Source: Bog-105 sp965277855 (GTDB lineage: Bacteria; Acidobacteriota; Terriglobia; Bryobacterales; Bryobacteraceae). Taken from it: a DNA stretch of 64,000 nt. The notes below the pieces were generated by a model. It was given only the letters and a program-made list of their open reading frames with translations, did no database searches and was not told the origin of the DNA. Below are positions 7,873-16,158 of this stretch, in pieces. The translations under genes were made by a program, and so were the position numbers. Numbering within the stretch: the first letter of the stretch is position 1; each line of letters begins with the position of its first letter. Where the stretch lies: contig OZ255847.1 of NCBI GenBank assembly GCA_965277855.1, positions 1,612,001 through 1,676,000 on the forward strand, given 5' to 3'.

Positions 7873-8751
7873 ATGGTGCATCCGTATTTACTTCACAATC
7901 GCGAGATCAGGAAGGTGCAGGATGCAGTGCTCTCTCCGGGTCAGGTGGGCTTTCTCAACGGCTGGGGCGTATTCAGCACCTTGCGAGTAAAGCAAGGTGT
8001 GCTCTTTGCCTTCGAGCGTCACTATGCGCGCCTGGAGCGCGACGCACGCCTGATGCGCGTGCCGTTCATGCTGTCGCCGGCCGAACTGCAGCAATCGCTC
8101 CATTCACTGGTAGAAGCCAATAGCGCTTTCGACGCCGTCTTGCGTGTAGCGATCGTGCGAAACAAAGGCGGCCTGTTCGAAGCGGCCCATTTCGGCGACT
8201 ATGACTTGATTGCGTTTACTGCCGAACTCACCCGCTGGCCCGAAACTGTCGATCTGTCTTATGTACCCAATGCCCGCTATGGCGCTTCCCCCTTTTCCGG
8301 CGCGAAGGTTACATCCTGGGCGCAGAATCTGACCTGGTACGAGCAGGCCCGCGAGAACGGATTCGACGAAGTGGTGCTGCTGAACGAGTATGGCCAGATC
8401 AGCGAATGCACCTCGGCCAACATCTTCTGCATACAAGGGAAGAACGTGTATACGCCGCCCGTCGGCACCTCGGGCTGCTTGCCTGGTGTGACACGGGCTA
8501 TCTTGCTCGAAGAACTTCAGTTCGAGGATTTGTCTGTGCAGGAAAGGGAGCTGAGTCCATCCGAACTGGAGGATAGCGACTGCCTGTTTATCACCTCAAC
8601 GACCAGAGATCTGCTGCCGGTTCGAACGGTCGACGGGTATGTGTTGCAGCAGAAAAGGGACGTATTCAACATCCTGAAAAATTCACTCGCGGAATTCCAA
8701 AATAACTACGTCGCTGAGACGGCACTCCAAAATTCACTAGTTAATTCATGA
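7873..8751 (+). CDS. Class IV PLP-dependent aminotransferase (branched-chain/D-amino acid aminotransferase or 4-amino-4-deoxychorismate lyase type)
   Basis: The 292-residue protein has the fold-type IV pattern: N-terminal substrate loop GWGVFSTLRVKQGVLFAFERHYARLERDA, the catalytic lysine in GAKVTSWAQNL, then EVVLLNEYGQISECTSANIF and PPVGTSGCLPGVTRA, which bind the PLP phosphate. This could be IlvE, DAAT or PabC; sequence alone does not decide between them. No Shine-Dalgarno element precedes the ATG. Its TGA sits in the left copy of a 13 bp direct repeat whose right copy holds the ATG of the next gene, suggesting that the two genes once overlapped as ATGA. Confidence 0.88.
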   Translation: MVHPYLLHNREIRKVQDAVLSPGQVGFLNGWGVFSTLRVKQGVLFAFERHYARLERDARLMRVPFMLSPAELQQSLHSLVEANSAFDAVLRVAIVRNKGGLFEAAHFGDYDLIAFTAELTRWPETVDLSYVPNARYGASPFSGAKVTSWAQNLTWYEQARENGFDEVVLLNEYGQISECTSANIFCIQGKNVYTPPVGTSGCLPGVTRAILLEELQFEDLSVQERELSPSELEDSDCLFITSTTRDLLPVRTVDGYVLQQKRDVFNILKNSLAEFQNNYVAETALQNSLVNS

Positions 8752-8832
8752 AGCAAACTTACAGAGCCACGACCGTCAGGGAGTGGTTTGATATCCCTAT
8801 TTTGCGACGAGAAATAGTCAATTCATGAAGCA
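8743..8832 (+). repeat. 64 bp insertion flanked by 13 bp direct repeats
   Basis: AATTCATGAAGCA occurs at 8743-8755 and again at 8820-8832. The 64 bp between them (8756-8819) contain CCACGACC...GGGAGTGG, able to form a small hairpin. The left repeat carries the TGA of the aminotransferase and an ATGAAGCA matching the first codons of the zinc-ribbon gene. The right repeat carries the actual start of that gene. This pattern is what a target-site duplication would leave. Confidence 0.6.
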
Positions 8833-9232
8833 TCCAGAGTTTACCTGCGGCGCGTGTGGCAGCGCAAATCTCCGGCGATCACACAGCGATTCATTGATGG
8901 ATTTGCCGAAGATGGCACTCGGAATTTACCCGTTTCGCTGCCTCGATTGCCGGGAGCGCGGATGGATCAACATCTGGCTGTTTTCCAAAGGTCAAACTGC
9001 CGTGTGCCCGCGTTGTCTGGGCCTGGAGGTGACTCCCGCGCCAACAGAAGGCATGCGGCTAAAACTAATCGAGAGGGCGAAAATAACAGCCGGAGCGCGC
9101 GCCTACCGTTGTGCCACCTGCAACCGGCGTTTCCTGAGCTTCAAACGAGCAGAACGCAACGTCGCCGCAAAAGAAGAAAAACGGGAGCAGAATCCGGCCT
9201 CGGCGGTCTCGGTCGCCAGCGCCGGCAAGTGA
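8825..9232 (+). CDS. Small double zinc-ribbon protein
   Basis: The 135-residue product has four CxxC pairs: CGAC near residue 8, CLDC near 39, CPRC near 60 and CATC near 97. This predicts two or more structural zinc sites. The C-terminus is a lysine/glutamate-rich tail. No catalytic motif is seen and I do not recognise a named family. The ATG at 8825 lies in the right-hand direct repeat left by the upstream 64 bp insertion. It ends 6 bp from the convergent GAF gene. Confidence 0.75.
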   Translation: MKHPEFTCGACGSANLRRSHSDSLMDLPKMALGIYPFRCLDCRERGWINIWLFSKGQTAVCPRCLGLEVTPAPTEGMRLKLIERAKITAGARAYRCATCNRRFLSFKRAERNVAAKEEKREQNPASAVSVASAGK

Positions 9233-9238
9233 AGTTTT

Positions 9239-9790
9239 CTAACGCGTGAGGCCGGACGCAGTGGCGATTCGCTGCTGCGACAGCACCAGAAGACAGCCCA
9301 CCTGTTCGCCGATGGTAGTTAGCATTTCCATGTCGTCGCCAGAGTGTACTCGCGATTCCCGGTTTTGGACGTTAATGACCCCCACAACGCGACCCTGGGA
9401 AATGATCGGAACCGACAGAAATGCCTCAAAGGTATCCTGCGGCAGATCCTTGAAAAACTTAAATCGCGGATCGCTATAGGCCTCTCTGGAAATTGCCAGT
9501 AGACGGCGTTCGCGGGCTACCCAACCGGTAAGACCTTCGCTGAGCCGCAAGCGAACCGCTCCCAGGCTGCGATGGTTGGAATCGCTGGTGGCGTACAGCA
9601 CGAGTTCCTCGTCTTCAACAAGGTAAATGAGGCACGAGTCGCAGCGCAGGAAATCGCGGATCAGCGTGACGATCTCATCCAGCACGTCGTCGAGTTCAAT
9701 ATCGCGCGTCATGAGCCGGCTGACACGCTGAAACAGGCGGAGCTGTTGTTCCACGCGTTCGAGCCGAGCTTCCATTTCCCGTGCTTTCAC
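9239..9790 (-). CDS. GAF-domain protein
   Basis: The 183-residue protein starts with a short coiled-coil-like segment (MEARLERVEQQLRLFQRVSRLM) and continues as a single GAF domain: CDSCLIYLVEDEELVLYATS, then GLTGWVARERRLLAI, and SVPIISQGRVVGVINVQNRE. GAF domains bind small ligands such as cyclic nucleotides or sense redox state; no output domain is attached, so it probably works through a partner. The start used is the GTG at 9790, with an in-frame TAA two codons further upstream. Copy C of the dispersed repeat lies directly upstream. Confidence 0.88.
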   Translation of the reverse strand: MKAREMEARLERVEQQLRLFQRVSRLMTRDIELDDVLDEIVTLIRDFLRCDSCLIYLVEDEELVLYATSDSNHRSLGAVRLRLSEGLTGWVARERRLLAISREAYSDPRFKFFKDLPQDTFEAFLSVPIISQGRVVGVINVQNRESRVHSGDDMEMLTTIGEQVGCLLVLSQQRIATASGLTR

Positions 9791-9819
9791 TATCGTTTAG
9801 TATCCCAGATCGACAGCAA

Positions 9820-9937
9820 GCACAGGCCGCGATTCCGCGCCACCAAACGAAAGAGGAACTTCGGCGGACTTGGGCCGAGCGCACAGCCGGTTTGGGGCGT
9901 CGGGCGCGATTCACGAGATCGCGAGTCCGTTGTGCGC
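9820..9937 (-). repeat. Dispersed repeat, copy C (diverged, intergenic)
   Basis: Read on the minus strand this segment starts GCGCACAACGGAC and ends with a GAAGTTCCTCTTTCG / ATCGCGGCCTGTGC block. Both ends match copies A (341-433) and B (61149-61229). The middle is about 35 bp longer and unrelated. It lies between the GAF gene and bactofilin. An in-frame stop separates it from the GAF start, so here it is not part of a recognised protein. Confidence 0.6.
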
Positions 9938-10052
9938 GCGAGTTCCTCAAAAGGGTTCGGTTCTGAATGTACTCGTACTCGAAAACCGCTGTGGCGCGGG
10001 GTGCGCGGAGTAGTACCATGTAGGCAGCTAATTCGAGGAGAGACCTTTTTAG

Positions 10053-10682
10053 ATGTGGAGTAAACGGAAAGAAGACGAGCTACCGCAGAAGCCGGAACAG
10101 AGGTCGCCCACAGCGCCAGTATCGTCCACGCCCCAAGTGGAACCACAGAGAAGAGAAACCAACACTATGTCATCGGCATCCCGCAGTTTTGAACCTGAAT
10201 CCACTGTTCGCGGCGGTTCCGCCGCCCTTGGTAAGAACGTGACCGTAAAGGGACAGATTTTCGCCCGCGAAGATCTGACCATTGACGGAGAGGTAGAAGG
10301 CACCGTCGAGTGCCATGAGCATCGATTGACGATCGGCCCGAACGCGCGAGTTCAGGCTGGTCTGAAAGCTCGGGAGATCATCATCCAGGGTTCGATCCAT
10401 GGAAATGTGGATGCGACCGATAAGATCGATATCAAGAAAGAAGCCAAGTTAGTCGGCGATATCAAGACCAGCCGCATTGTGATTGAGGATGGAGCGTATT
10501 TCAAGGGCAGTATTGATATCTCCAAGCCCAATCCGAATGCCGCCAAAGGAACGCCGGCGGTATCATCCGCGCCCATTGTCCAGCAAACAGGTGTCCAGCC
10601 AACAGCGCCTCAGAGTGAAAAGCCGGCGGTTACTCCGGTGACACAAACCGCGACCAGCAGCGCCGGGGGCTCCGGCCGTTAA
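10053..10682 (+). CDS. Bactofilin (polymer-forming cytoskeletal protein)
   Basis: The 209-residue protein has a central beta-helical bactofilin (DUF583) domain at about residues 60-150, with the repeating hexapeptide pattern seen in GKNVTVKGQIFAREDLTIDG, GEVEGTV, IIIQGSIHGNV and KLVGDIKTSRIVIEDG. The flanking N- and C-terminal tails are rich in Pro, Ser, Thr and Gln and likely disordered, as in other bactofilins. Bactofilins assemble nucleotide-free filaments at the membrane and organise cell-wall enzymes. GAGGAGAG lies upstream of the ATG as a strong ribosome binding site. Confidence 0.93.
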   Translation: MWSKRKEDELPQKPEQRSPTAPVSSTPQVEPQRRETNTMSSASRSFEPESTVRGGSAALGKNVTVKGQIFAREDLTIDGEVEGTVECHEHRLTIGPNARVQAGLKAREIIIQGSIHGNVDATDKIDIKKEAKLVGDIKTSRIVIEDGAYFKGSIDISKPNPNAAKGTPAVSSAPIVQQTGVQPTAPQSEKPAVTPVTQTATSSAGGSGR

Positions 10683-10709
10683 GTCTTTTACGAATGCTTG
10701 CCCCCGAGG

Positions 10710-10726
10710 GGCTTTAGCCTGCCATC
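10710..10726 (-). repeat. Short dispersed repeat, partial copy
   Basis: On the minus strand this reads GATGGCAGGCTAAAGCC, identical to the first 17 bases of the copy at 30214-30242. The downstream half (TACCCTACGAGT) is missing here. It lies between bactofilin and the next gene. Confidence 0.6.
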
Positions 10727-10738
10727 TTTGCTGTTTCT

Positions 10739-11374
10739 ATGAGATTTAGTTCAGCAAGAGGCGCGTCTGCCAGATCTCCGAAAAGCAACGTGGGTGCGGT
10801 GGCCCGGCATAGCAGCGGATTCGAGCAATTTTGCTCGATGATGAAGCAGTCTGAGAATCTTTCCATTCTCGATATGTCGGGCGCCAGCCAGGCGAATGTC
10901 AGCTTCGTGACGAGCTACGGCCATAAGATCTCGTCGGATGACACCGTCGGAACGATGCAGCACTGCTTTGGGACCGATTTCTATACCAATCAGCAGGCAG
11001 CAAGCAACGCCCATCGATTCCTGGAGCAAACCTTTACCTTTCCCGAGCAGAGCTTCGATGGCGCGCTCGTCTGGGACACACTGCAGTTCTTGATTTCGCC
11101 GTTGCTCGACGACACCATCGATAAACTGCTGCGCGTGATGCGCCCGGGAGCGTACATCCTGGGCTTTTTCAATGCGGACGAGAAGACAAACCAAGTCCCG
11201 GTTTACAACTACCGCATCCAGGATGCGAGAACCTTGATTCAGTCGCCCCGCGGGAGTCTGCAGCGCTGCCAGTACTTCAATAATCGGACACTTGAAAAGA
11301 TCTTCGCCAAATCGTCATCGCTCAAATTCTTTTTGACCCGCGGCGCACAACGCGAAGTCATCATCAGGCGATAG
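10739..11374 (+). CDS. SAM-dependent methyltransferase-like protein
   Basis: The 211-residue protein reads like a class I methyltransferase with a weak motif I (LSILDMSGASQANVSFV) and a clear later segment FDGALVWDTLQFLISPLLDDTIDKLLRVMRPGAYILGFF, the usual post-motif II region. The glycine-rich SAM loop is degenerate (DMSGASQAN rather than DxGxGxG), so activity is uncertain. The N-terminal 30 residues are basic and low in structure, and the true start may be a later codon. No ribosome binding site is obvious. Substrate unknown. Confidence 0.7.
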   Translation: MRFSSARGASARSPKSNVGAVARHSSGFEQFCSMMKQSENLSILDMSGASQANVSFVTSYGHKISSDDTVGTMQHCFGTDFYTNQQAASNAHRFLEQTFTFPEQSFDGALVWDTLQFLISPLLDDTIDKLLRVMRPGAYILGFFNADEKTNQVPVYNYRIQDARTLIQSPRGSLQRCQYFNNRTLEKIFAKSSSLKFFLTRGAQREVIIRR

Positions 11375-11565
11375 CCGTTCCAAAAACACCAAATCCCGAA
11401 TCCGAGCCGGAAGCGTAAGCGCCCCGATCCCAATCACGCGGCCCATCAGATACTGCTCCCTCTACAATGGAGACTTAACGCGCGGGGCATTCGCGAATCA
11501 GTCGGCTTCTACGCCGGCGTACAAAGGGATTCCGGCTCATCGTTCGCGTTTGGGGAGTTCTCTTT

Positions 11566-13104
11566 TTGGCATTCGAAGATCATATTTTGCGGCAGCGCCA
11601 GGAGCGCATCGTCGAGCTCCGGCAACTCGGTTTCGAGCCGTACGGCCAAGCCTTTGAATTCACGCATACTTTAGGCCAGATCTGGGCAGAATACGAAGGA
11701 AAAAACCCGGAGGAACTGGCATCTCCCGTAACGGTTCGCGTCGCAGGCAGGGTCCAGAGTTTGCGGGCCATGGGCAAAAATGCGGCGTTCCTGCACGTGC
11801 TGCAGAATGGCCGGAAACTGCAAATCTACGTGCGCAGAGATGCGGTAGACGAAAAGAGTTTCCGGCTGTTCGAACTATTGGACGTCGGAGACATCATCGG
11901 TGTGCGCGGGTACTTGTTCCGGACGAAAACAGGCGAACTGTCGGTGCACGCCGAGGAGCTTTTCTTTCTTTCAAAGATTCTGCTGGCGCTGCCCGAGAAG
12001 TGGCATGGGCTCGAAGATGTAGAGACGAGATACCGACAGCGCTATCTGGATTTGATCGCGAATCCAAACCTGCGCGACATTTTCGTGACACGGGCGCGGA
12101 TCATCGCTTCGCTGCGTCGCCAGCTAAATGAGCGTGGATATATCGAAGTTGAAACGCCCATGATGCAGCCGCTCTATGGCGGAGCGGCGGCGCGGCCTTT
12201 CGTCACTCACCACAACACTCTCGATATCGATCTTTATCTACGCATCGCGCCTGAACTCTATCTCAAGCGGCTGGTGGTGGGCGGATTCGAACGTGTGTTC
12301 GAAATCAATCGAAACTTCCGCAATGAGGGGGTTTCCACGCTGCACAATCCTGAATTTACGATGCTCGAGTTCTATCAGGCGTACACCGACTATCGCGGCC
12401 TGATGACGATCTCAAAAGAGCTGCTGCGTCAGGTGGCCATTGATGCCACGGGGTCGGACCAGGTGCTGTATAACGAGCGTACTCTTGATTTCGGAAACAT
12501 ACGCCAATTTTCCATGCGGGAAGCCGTGACAAACTTGTGGCCCGAAAATGCCGGAACGAAGCCAACTCTGGCACAGGTCAGCGATGGCGAATGGCTGCGG
12601 CAGCACTCCAGCGAACCATCGGCCGGGCCGGCGCTAGTGGAACTATTCGAGCGGCACATCGAGGACCAGCTGTTTGAGCCGACCATCATTTACGATTTCC
12701 CGGTTGAAGTATCGCCGCTGTCAAAGCAAAAGCCGGACGACCCGGCCTTTGCCGAGCGTTTCGAAATCTACGCGGCCGGCATGGAAATTGCCAATGCCTT
12801 CACCGAGCTGAACGATCCGCAGGAGCAGCGACGCCGCTTTGAACAGCAACTTGATCGCCGCACACAAGGCGATGGCGAAGCACACATGATGGATGAGGAT
12901 TACATTCGCGCGCTCTGCTACGCCATGCCGCCGGCCGGAGGCGAAGGCGTGGGAATTGACCGCCTGGTGATGCTGCTGACGAATTCGAAATCGATCCGCG
13001 ATGTCATCCTGTTTCCGCAGCTGCGACCCGAAGGCGAGATTGGTTTGCTCGACCGTCTCCGTGCGATCGCGACGTTCGAGCCTCCGGGCGAGATTGTCAC
13101 TTAG
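11566..13104 (+). CDS. lysS: Lysyl-tRNA synthetase (class II)
   Basis: The 512-residue enzyme charges tRNA-Lys. An N-terminal OB-fold anticodon-binding domain spans about residues 55-145 (VTVRVAGRVQSLRAMGKNAAF). The class II core follows, with YRQRYLDLIAN, the motif 2 region FEINRNFRNEGVSTLHNPEFT, GGAAARPFVTHHN, and the C-terminal motif 3 AMPPAGGEGVGIDRLVMLL. The start is a TTG at 11566, preceded by GGGGAG. It leads a run with the permease (2 bp gap) and glycosyltransferase genes downstream. Confidence 0.97.
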   Translation: MAFEDHILRQRQERIVELRQLGFEPYGQAFEFTHTLGQIWAEYEGKNPEELASPVTVRVAGRVQSLRAMGKNAAFLHVLQNGRKLQIYVRRDAVDEKSFRLFELLDVGDIIGVRGYLFRTKTGELSVHAEELFFLSKILLALPEKWHGLEDVETRYRQRYLDLIANPNLRDIFVTRARIIASLRRQLNERGYIEVETPMMQPLYGGAAARPFVTHHNTLDIDLYLRIAPELYLKRLVVGGFERVFEINRNFRNEGVSTLHNPEFTMLEFYQAYTDYRGLMTISKELLRQVAIDATGSDQVLYNERTLDFGNIRQFSMREAVTNLWPENAGTKPTLAQVSDGEWLRQHSSEPSAGPALVELFERHIEDQLFEPTIIYDFPVEVSPLSKQKPDDPAFAERFEIYAAGMEIANAFTELNDPQEQRRRFEQQLDRRTQGDGEAHMMDEDYIRALCYAMPPAGGEGVGIDRLVMLLTNSKSIRDVILFPQLRPEGEIGLLDRLRAIATFEPPGEIVT

Positions 13105-13106
13105 GC

Positions 13107-14336
13107 ATGTACCGGTTTGAGTGGACGGTTGCTTTCCGCTATCTGCGCGCCAAACGCAAACAAACCGTCATTTCCATTATTACTGTCATATCGATCCTGG
13201 GTGTGGCAGCCGGAGTGGCGTCGTTGTTGATCGCGCTGGCTATCAATAATGGCTTTGCCTCCACCTTGCAATCGACTTTGCTCAGCGCGACCGCGCACGT
13301 GAGTATTCAGGAACGTCAGCCTACCTTCGGCATTGAGAACTGGCGGCAGTTGATTCCAAAGCTGCGGCAGCTGCCGCACGTGCAGGTGGTAACCCCAAGC
13401 CTGTATGCGCCGGTTGCGCTGCGCGGGCCGCTGGTGAGCATCAGCGCCATTATCAAAGGAGTCCCGCTGGGCGTCGGGATGCCCGTACCCGACATGCTTC
13501 GCCATTTGAAGGCAGGTTCCCTCGCCAGCTTCGACGAACCTCAAACGGCCCGCAGCAGTATTGTTCTGGGCTCCCGGGTGGCCGAACAAGCCGGCGTGAG
13601 GCTTGGCAGCCAGATCACCGTCATCGGAAACGAGTTGACTCCCTTCAGCATTGCTCCCACACTTTTCCATTTCCGTGTCGCAGGCATTTTCGAAACCGGC
13701 TTGTATGACCTCGATTCCAGCTGGGCATTTACGTCGCTCGCGACTACGCAGCGCGTGCTGGATCTGCCGGACATAGTAAATGCGATCGAGCTGCGCCTGG
13801 ACGATGTCTACCAGGCTTCTCAGGTCGCGCAAGCGGCCGCTCCGATTATCGGTCCCAAGCTGGTGGCTCAAACCTGGATGTCGCAGAATCGCTCTCTGCT
13901 CAATGCTCTGAAGCTCGAAAAAATCGTTAGTCTGGTCACGGTGAGCTTGATCGAGATCGTAGCGGCACTGAACATCCTGGTGGTGCTGGTGATGCTGGTC
14001 ATGGAGAAACACCGCGACGTCGCGATACTCATGGCCATGGGAGCGCGGCGAGAACAGATCCGCCGTATTTTCCTGTTTCAGGGCCTGATTATCGGCAGTC
14101 TGGGATCGCTCATCGGAGTGATTGCCGGATTCTCGATTACTGCCTTGTTTAATCACTATCGCTGGCTGCGACTGGATGAACAGATTTACTCGATCAGTTA
14201 TGTGCCGTTTCTGAGCCGCTGGACAGATGCGATTTGGGTGGCAGCTCTGGCTCTTCTGACCAGCCTGATCGCGACGCTGCATCCGTCGTACAGCGCATCG
14301 CGCATCGCGCCGGCCGAAGCGCTTCGCTACGAGTAG
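13107..14336 (+). CDS. LolC/LolE-family ABC transporter permease
   Basis: The 409-residue protein has one N-terminal transmembrane helix after a basic leader (FRYLRAKRKQTVISIITVISILGVAAGVA), a periplasmic MacB-type domain of about 220 residues, and three C-terminal helices of the FtsX type, with MGARREQIRRIF as the cytoplasmic coupling segment. This is the architecture of LolC/LolE, which release lipoproteins from the inner membrane to LolA. The cognate ATPase LolD usually lies next to it, but the neighbours here are lysS and a glycosyltransferase, so LolD must be elsewhere if this is a Lol permease. Confidence 0.85.
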   Translation: MYRFEWTVAFRYLRAKRKQTVISIITVISILGVAAGVASLLIALAINNGFASTLQSTLLSATAHVSIQERQPTFGIENWRQLIPKLRQLPHVQVVTPSLYAPVALRGPLVSISAIIKGVPLGVGMPVPDMLRHLKAGSLASFDEPQTARSSIVLGSRVAEQAGVRLGSQITVIGNELTPFSIAPTLFHFRVAGIFETGLYDLDSSWAFTSLATTQRVLDLPDIVNAIELRLDDVYQASQVAQAAAPIIGPKLVAQTWMSQNRSLLNALKLEKIVSLVTVSLIEIVAALNILVVLVMLVMEKHRDVAILMAMGARREQIRRIFLFQGLIIGSLGSLIGVIAGFSITALFNHYRWLRLDEQIYSISYVPFLSRWTDAIWVAALALLTSLIATLHPSYSASRIAPAEALRYE

Positions 14337-14339
14337 CTC

Positions 14340-16139
14340 ATGCCGGGCGAAAGTTCATCGTTTCAGAAATACCAGTGGATTGTCATCGCGATTGCCTGCT
14401 CGATCTTTCTCGGCTGCATCCTGAGTCCGCCCTCTTTAATGGACGACGTGGATGCGGTGCAGGCCAACATCGCGCGCAGCATGCTCACGAGCGGCGACTG
14501 GGTGACCGCCCATCTGGATGGCGTGAAATATTTCGAGAAGCCGCCCTTGAAATACTGGATGATCGCGGCCTGCTTTAAAGTGTTCGGAGTACATGACTAT
14601 GTCGCGCGCCTGCCGCTCGCCTTGATCGATGTGCTGCTGTGCTGGCTGGTCTTCCGCATCGGGGTCTGGGCCTTCGGCGGACGGGCCGGCTTCTACGCGG
14701 GGCTGTGCATCTCTTCGTGTATCGGTCTGTTCCTGTTCACCCGCATCCTGATTTCGGATTCGCAAATCACCTTTACCATTACGCTTTCGCTCTGGGGCTT
14801 TCTGCGGGCGCTCGACAGCGCAGAGCGACGGCCGAAACTCTGGGGCTTGATTTTTTGGGCCAATGCGGCGCTGGCAATTTTGTTAAAAGGCCTGATAGGA
14901 GCGGTCTTCCCGTTCGGCATTGGCTTGGTGTTTCTGGTTTTGACGCGACAATTGTTTTCCCGCGAAACATGGCGGCGGCTCACTCCCGGTGGGGGAGTGC
15001 TGCTGTTTCTCTTGCTGGCCGCTCCCTGGCACATTCTCGCCACTCTGAGAAATCCTCCTTATTTTCGATTTGATTTGCAAAGCGGGCCAGGGCAGTATCG
15101 AGGTTTCTTTTGGGCCTACTTCTTCAATGAACACATTCTGCGCTTTTTGAACCGCCGCTATCCGCACGATTACGACACCGTGCCGCGCCTCTGGTTCTGG
15201 CTGCTGAATCTCGTCTGGCTCTTCCCCGGCAGCGTCTATCTCCCGGCCGCCTTCCGCCAGCCATTCCGGGGCTCCGATCGCGCCAGTCAAGTACGTCTGC
15301 TGGCGCTCTGCTGGATCGGATTTGTGATGTGTTTTTTCACGTTGTCGTCTACGCAGGAATATTATTCGATGCCCATCTATCCGGCCGTCGCGCTGCTGCT
15401 GGGAAGTGGCATCGTGGCCCTGGAACTGACAGGCAGCAAATGGCTGCAACGCGGCCACCTGGCTCTCGGACTGGTCTGCGGGCTGGCGCTCGCCGCCATG
15501 CTGGTGATTCTGGTTCGCGTCTGGACACTGCCGTCGCCCGGCGACATAGCCAATGCCCTGCACTCACAGACGACCTCTGAATACACCCTCTCACTCGGTC
15601 ATATGGGCGATCTTAGGTTGAACTCATTCGCTTATCTGCGCGGACCATTGATCCTAGCCTGCATCGCCATGTGTTTAGGTCTAGCGGGATTGAGTATCCT
15701 CAAGCAGTCACAGCGCCTGCTCGCGATAGCCGTCATGATGGTGGTTTTCTTTCACGCAGCGCGCTGGGCGATGGTGGCTTTCGATCCCTATCTGTCCTCA
15801 CGGCCGCTGGCCGAAGCGTTGCAGCAAGCGCCGCCTGGCTCGTTGATCGTTTCCGATCAATACTACTCGTTCTCGTCGGTCCTGTTTTATGCCGATCGGA
15901 ACGCTTACCTGCTCAACGGTCGCATTCAAAACCTGGAGTACGGTTCGAACGCACCCGGCGCTCCGGCCGTCTTCATCGATAACGCCGCTCTCGCTCGCCT
16001 GTGGCGGCAACCGCAGCGCTGTTATCTGCTGGCCGAGCACGAGTTTGTACCACAGATTGAGCAAGTGGTCGGTGCGGATCACATTCACGTGGTCAAAGAA
16101 AGCGGCGGCAAATACCTGCTGGCCAATGCCCTGCCTTGA
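14340..16139 (+). CDS. ArnT/PMT-like membrane glycosyltransferase (GT-C fold)
   Basis: The 599-residue protein has about a dozen transmembrane segments and the N-terminal periplasmic loop typical of ArnT-like GT-C enzymes: MDDVDAVQANIARSML followed by SGDWVTAHLDGVKYFEKPPLKYW. The acidic pair after the first helix is the expected catalytic/metal region. These enzymes transfer sugars from polyprenyl-phosphate donors to lipid A or proteins on the periplasmic face. It starts 3 bp after the LolC-like gene, and together they look envelope-related. The exact acceptor is unknown. An IS4-type element begins 20 bp past its stop. Confidence 0.85.
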   Translation: MPGESSSFQKYQWIVIAIACSIFLGCILSPPSLMDDVDAVQANIARSMLTSGDWVTAHLDGVKYFEKPPLKYWMIAACFKVFGVHDYVARLPLALIDVLLCWLVFRIGVWAFGGRAGFYAGLCISSCIGLFLFTRILISDSQITFTITLSLWGFLRALDSAERRPKLWGLIFWANAALAILLKGLIGAVFPFGIGLVFLVLTRQLFSRETWRRLTPGGGVLLFLLLAAPWHILATLRNPPYFRFDLQSGPGQYRGFFWAYFFNEHILRFLNRRYPHDYDTVPRLWFWLLNLVWLFPGSVYLPAAFRQPFRGSDRASQVRLLALCWIGFVMCFFTLSSTQEYYSMPIYPAVALLLGSGIVALELTGSKWLQRGHLALGLVCGLALAAMLVILVRVWTLPSPGDIANALHSQTTSEYTLSLGHMGDLRLNSFAYLRGPLILACIAMCLGLAGLSILKQSQRLLAIAVMMVVFFHAARWAMVAFDPYLSSRPLAEALQQAPPGSLIVSDQYYSFSSVLFYADRNAYLLNGRIQNLEYGSNAPGAPAVFIDNAALARLWRQPQRCYLLAEHEFVPQIEQVVGADHIHVVKESGGKYLLANALP

Positions 16140-16158
16140 TAGGTGGAGCGGGCCTCTT

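Noticed and set aside
13101..14282. A 393-codon minus-strand open frame opposite the LolC-like gene
   Set aside because: Its His/Gln/Arg-rich translation has no domain pattern, whereas the plus strand encodes a convincing LolC-like permease.
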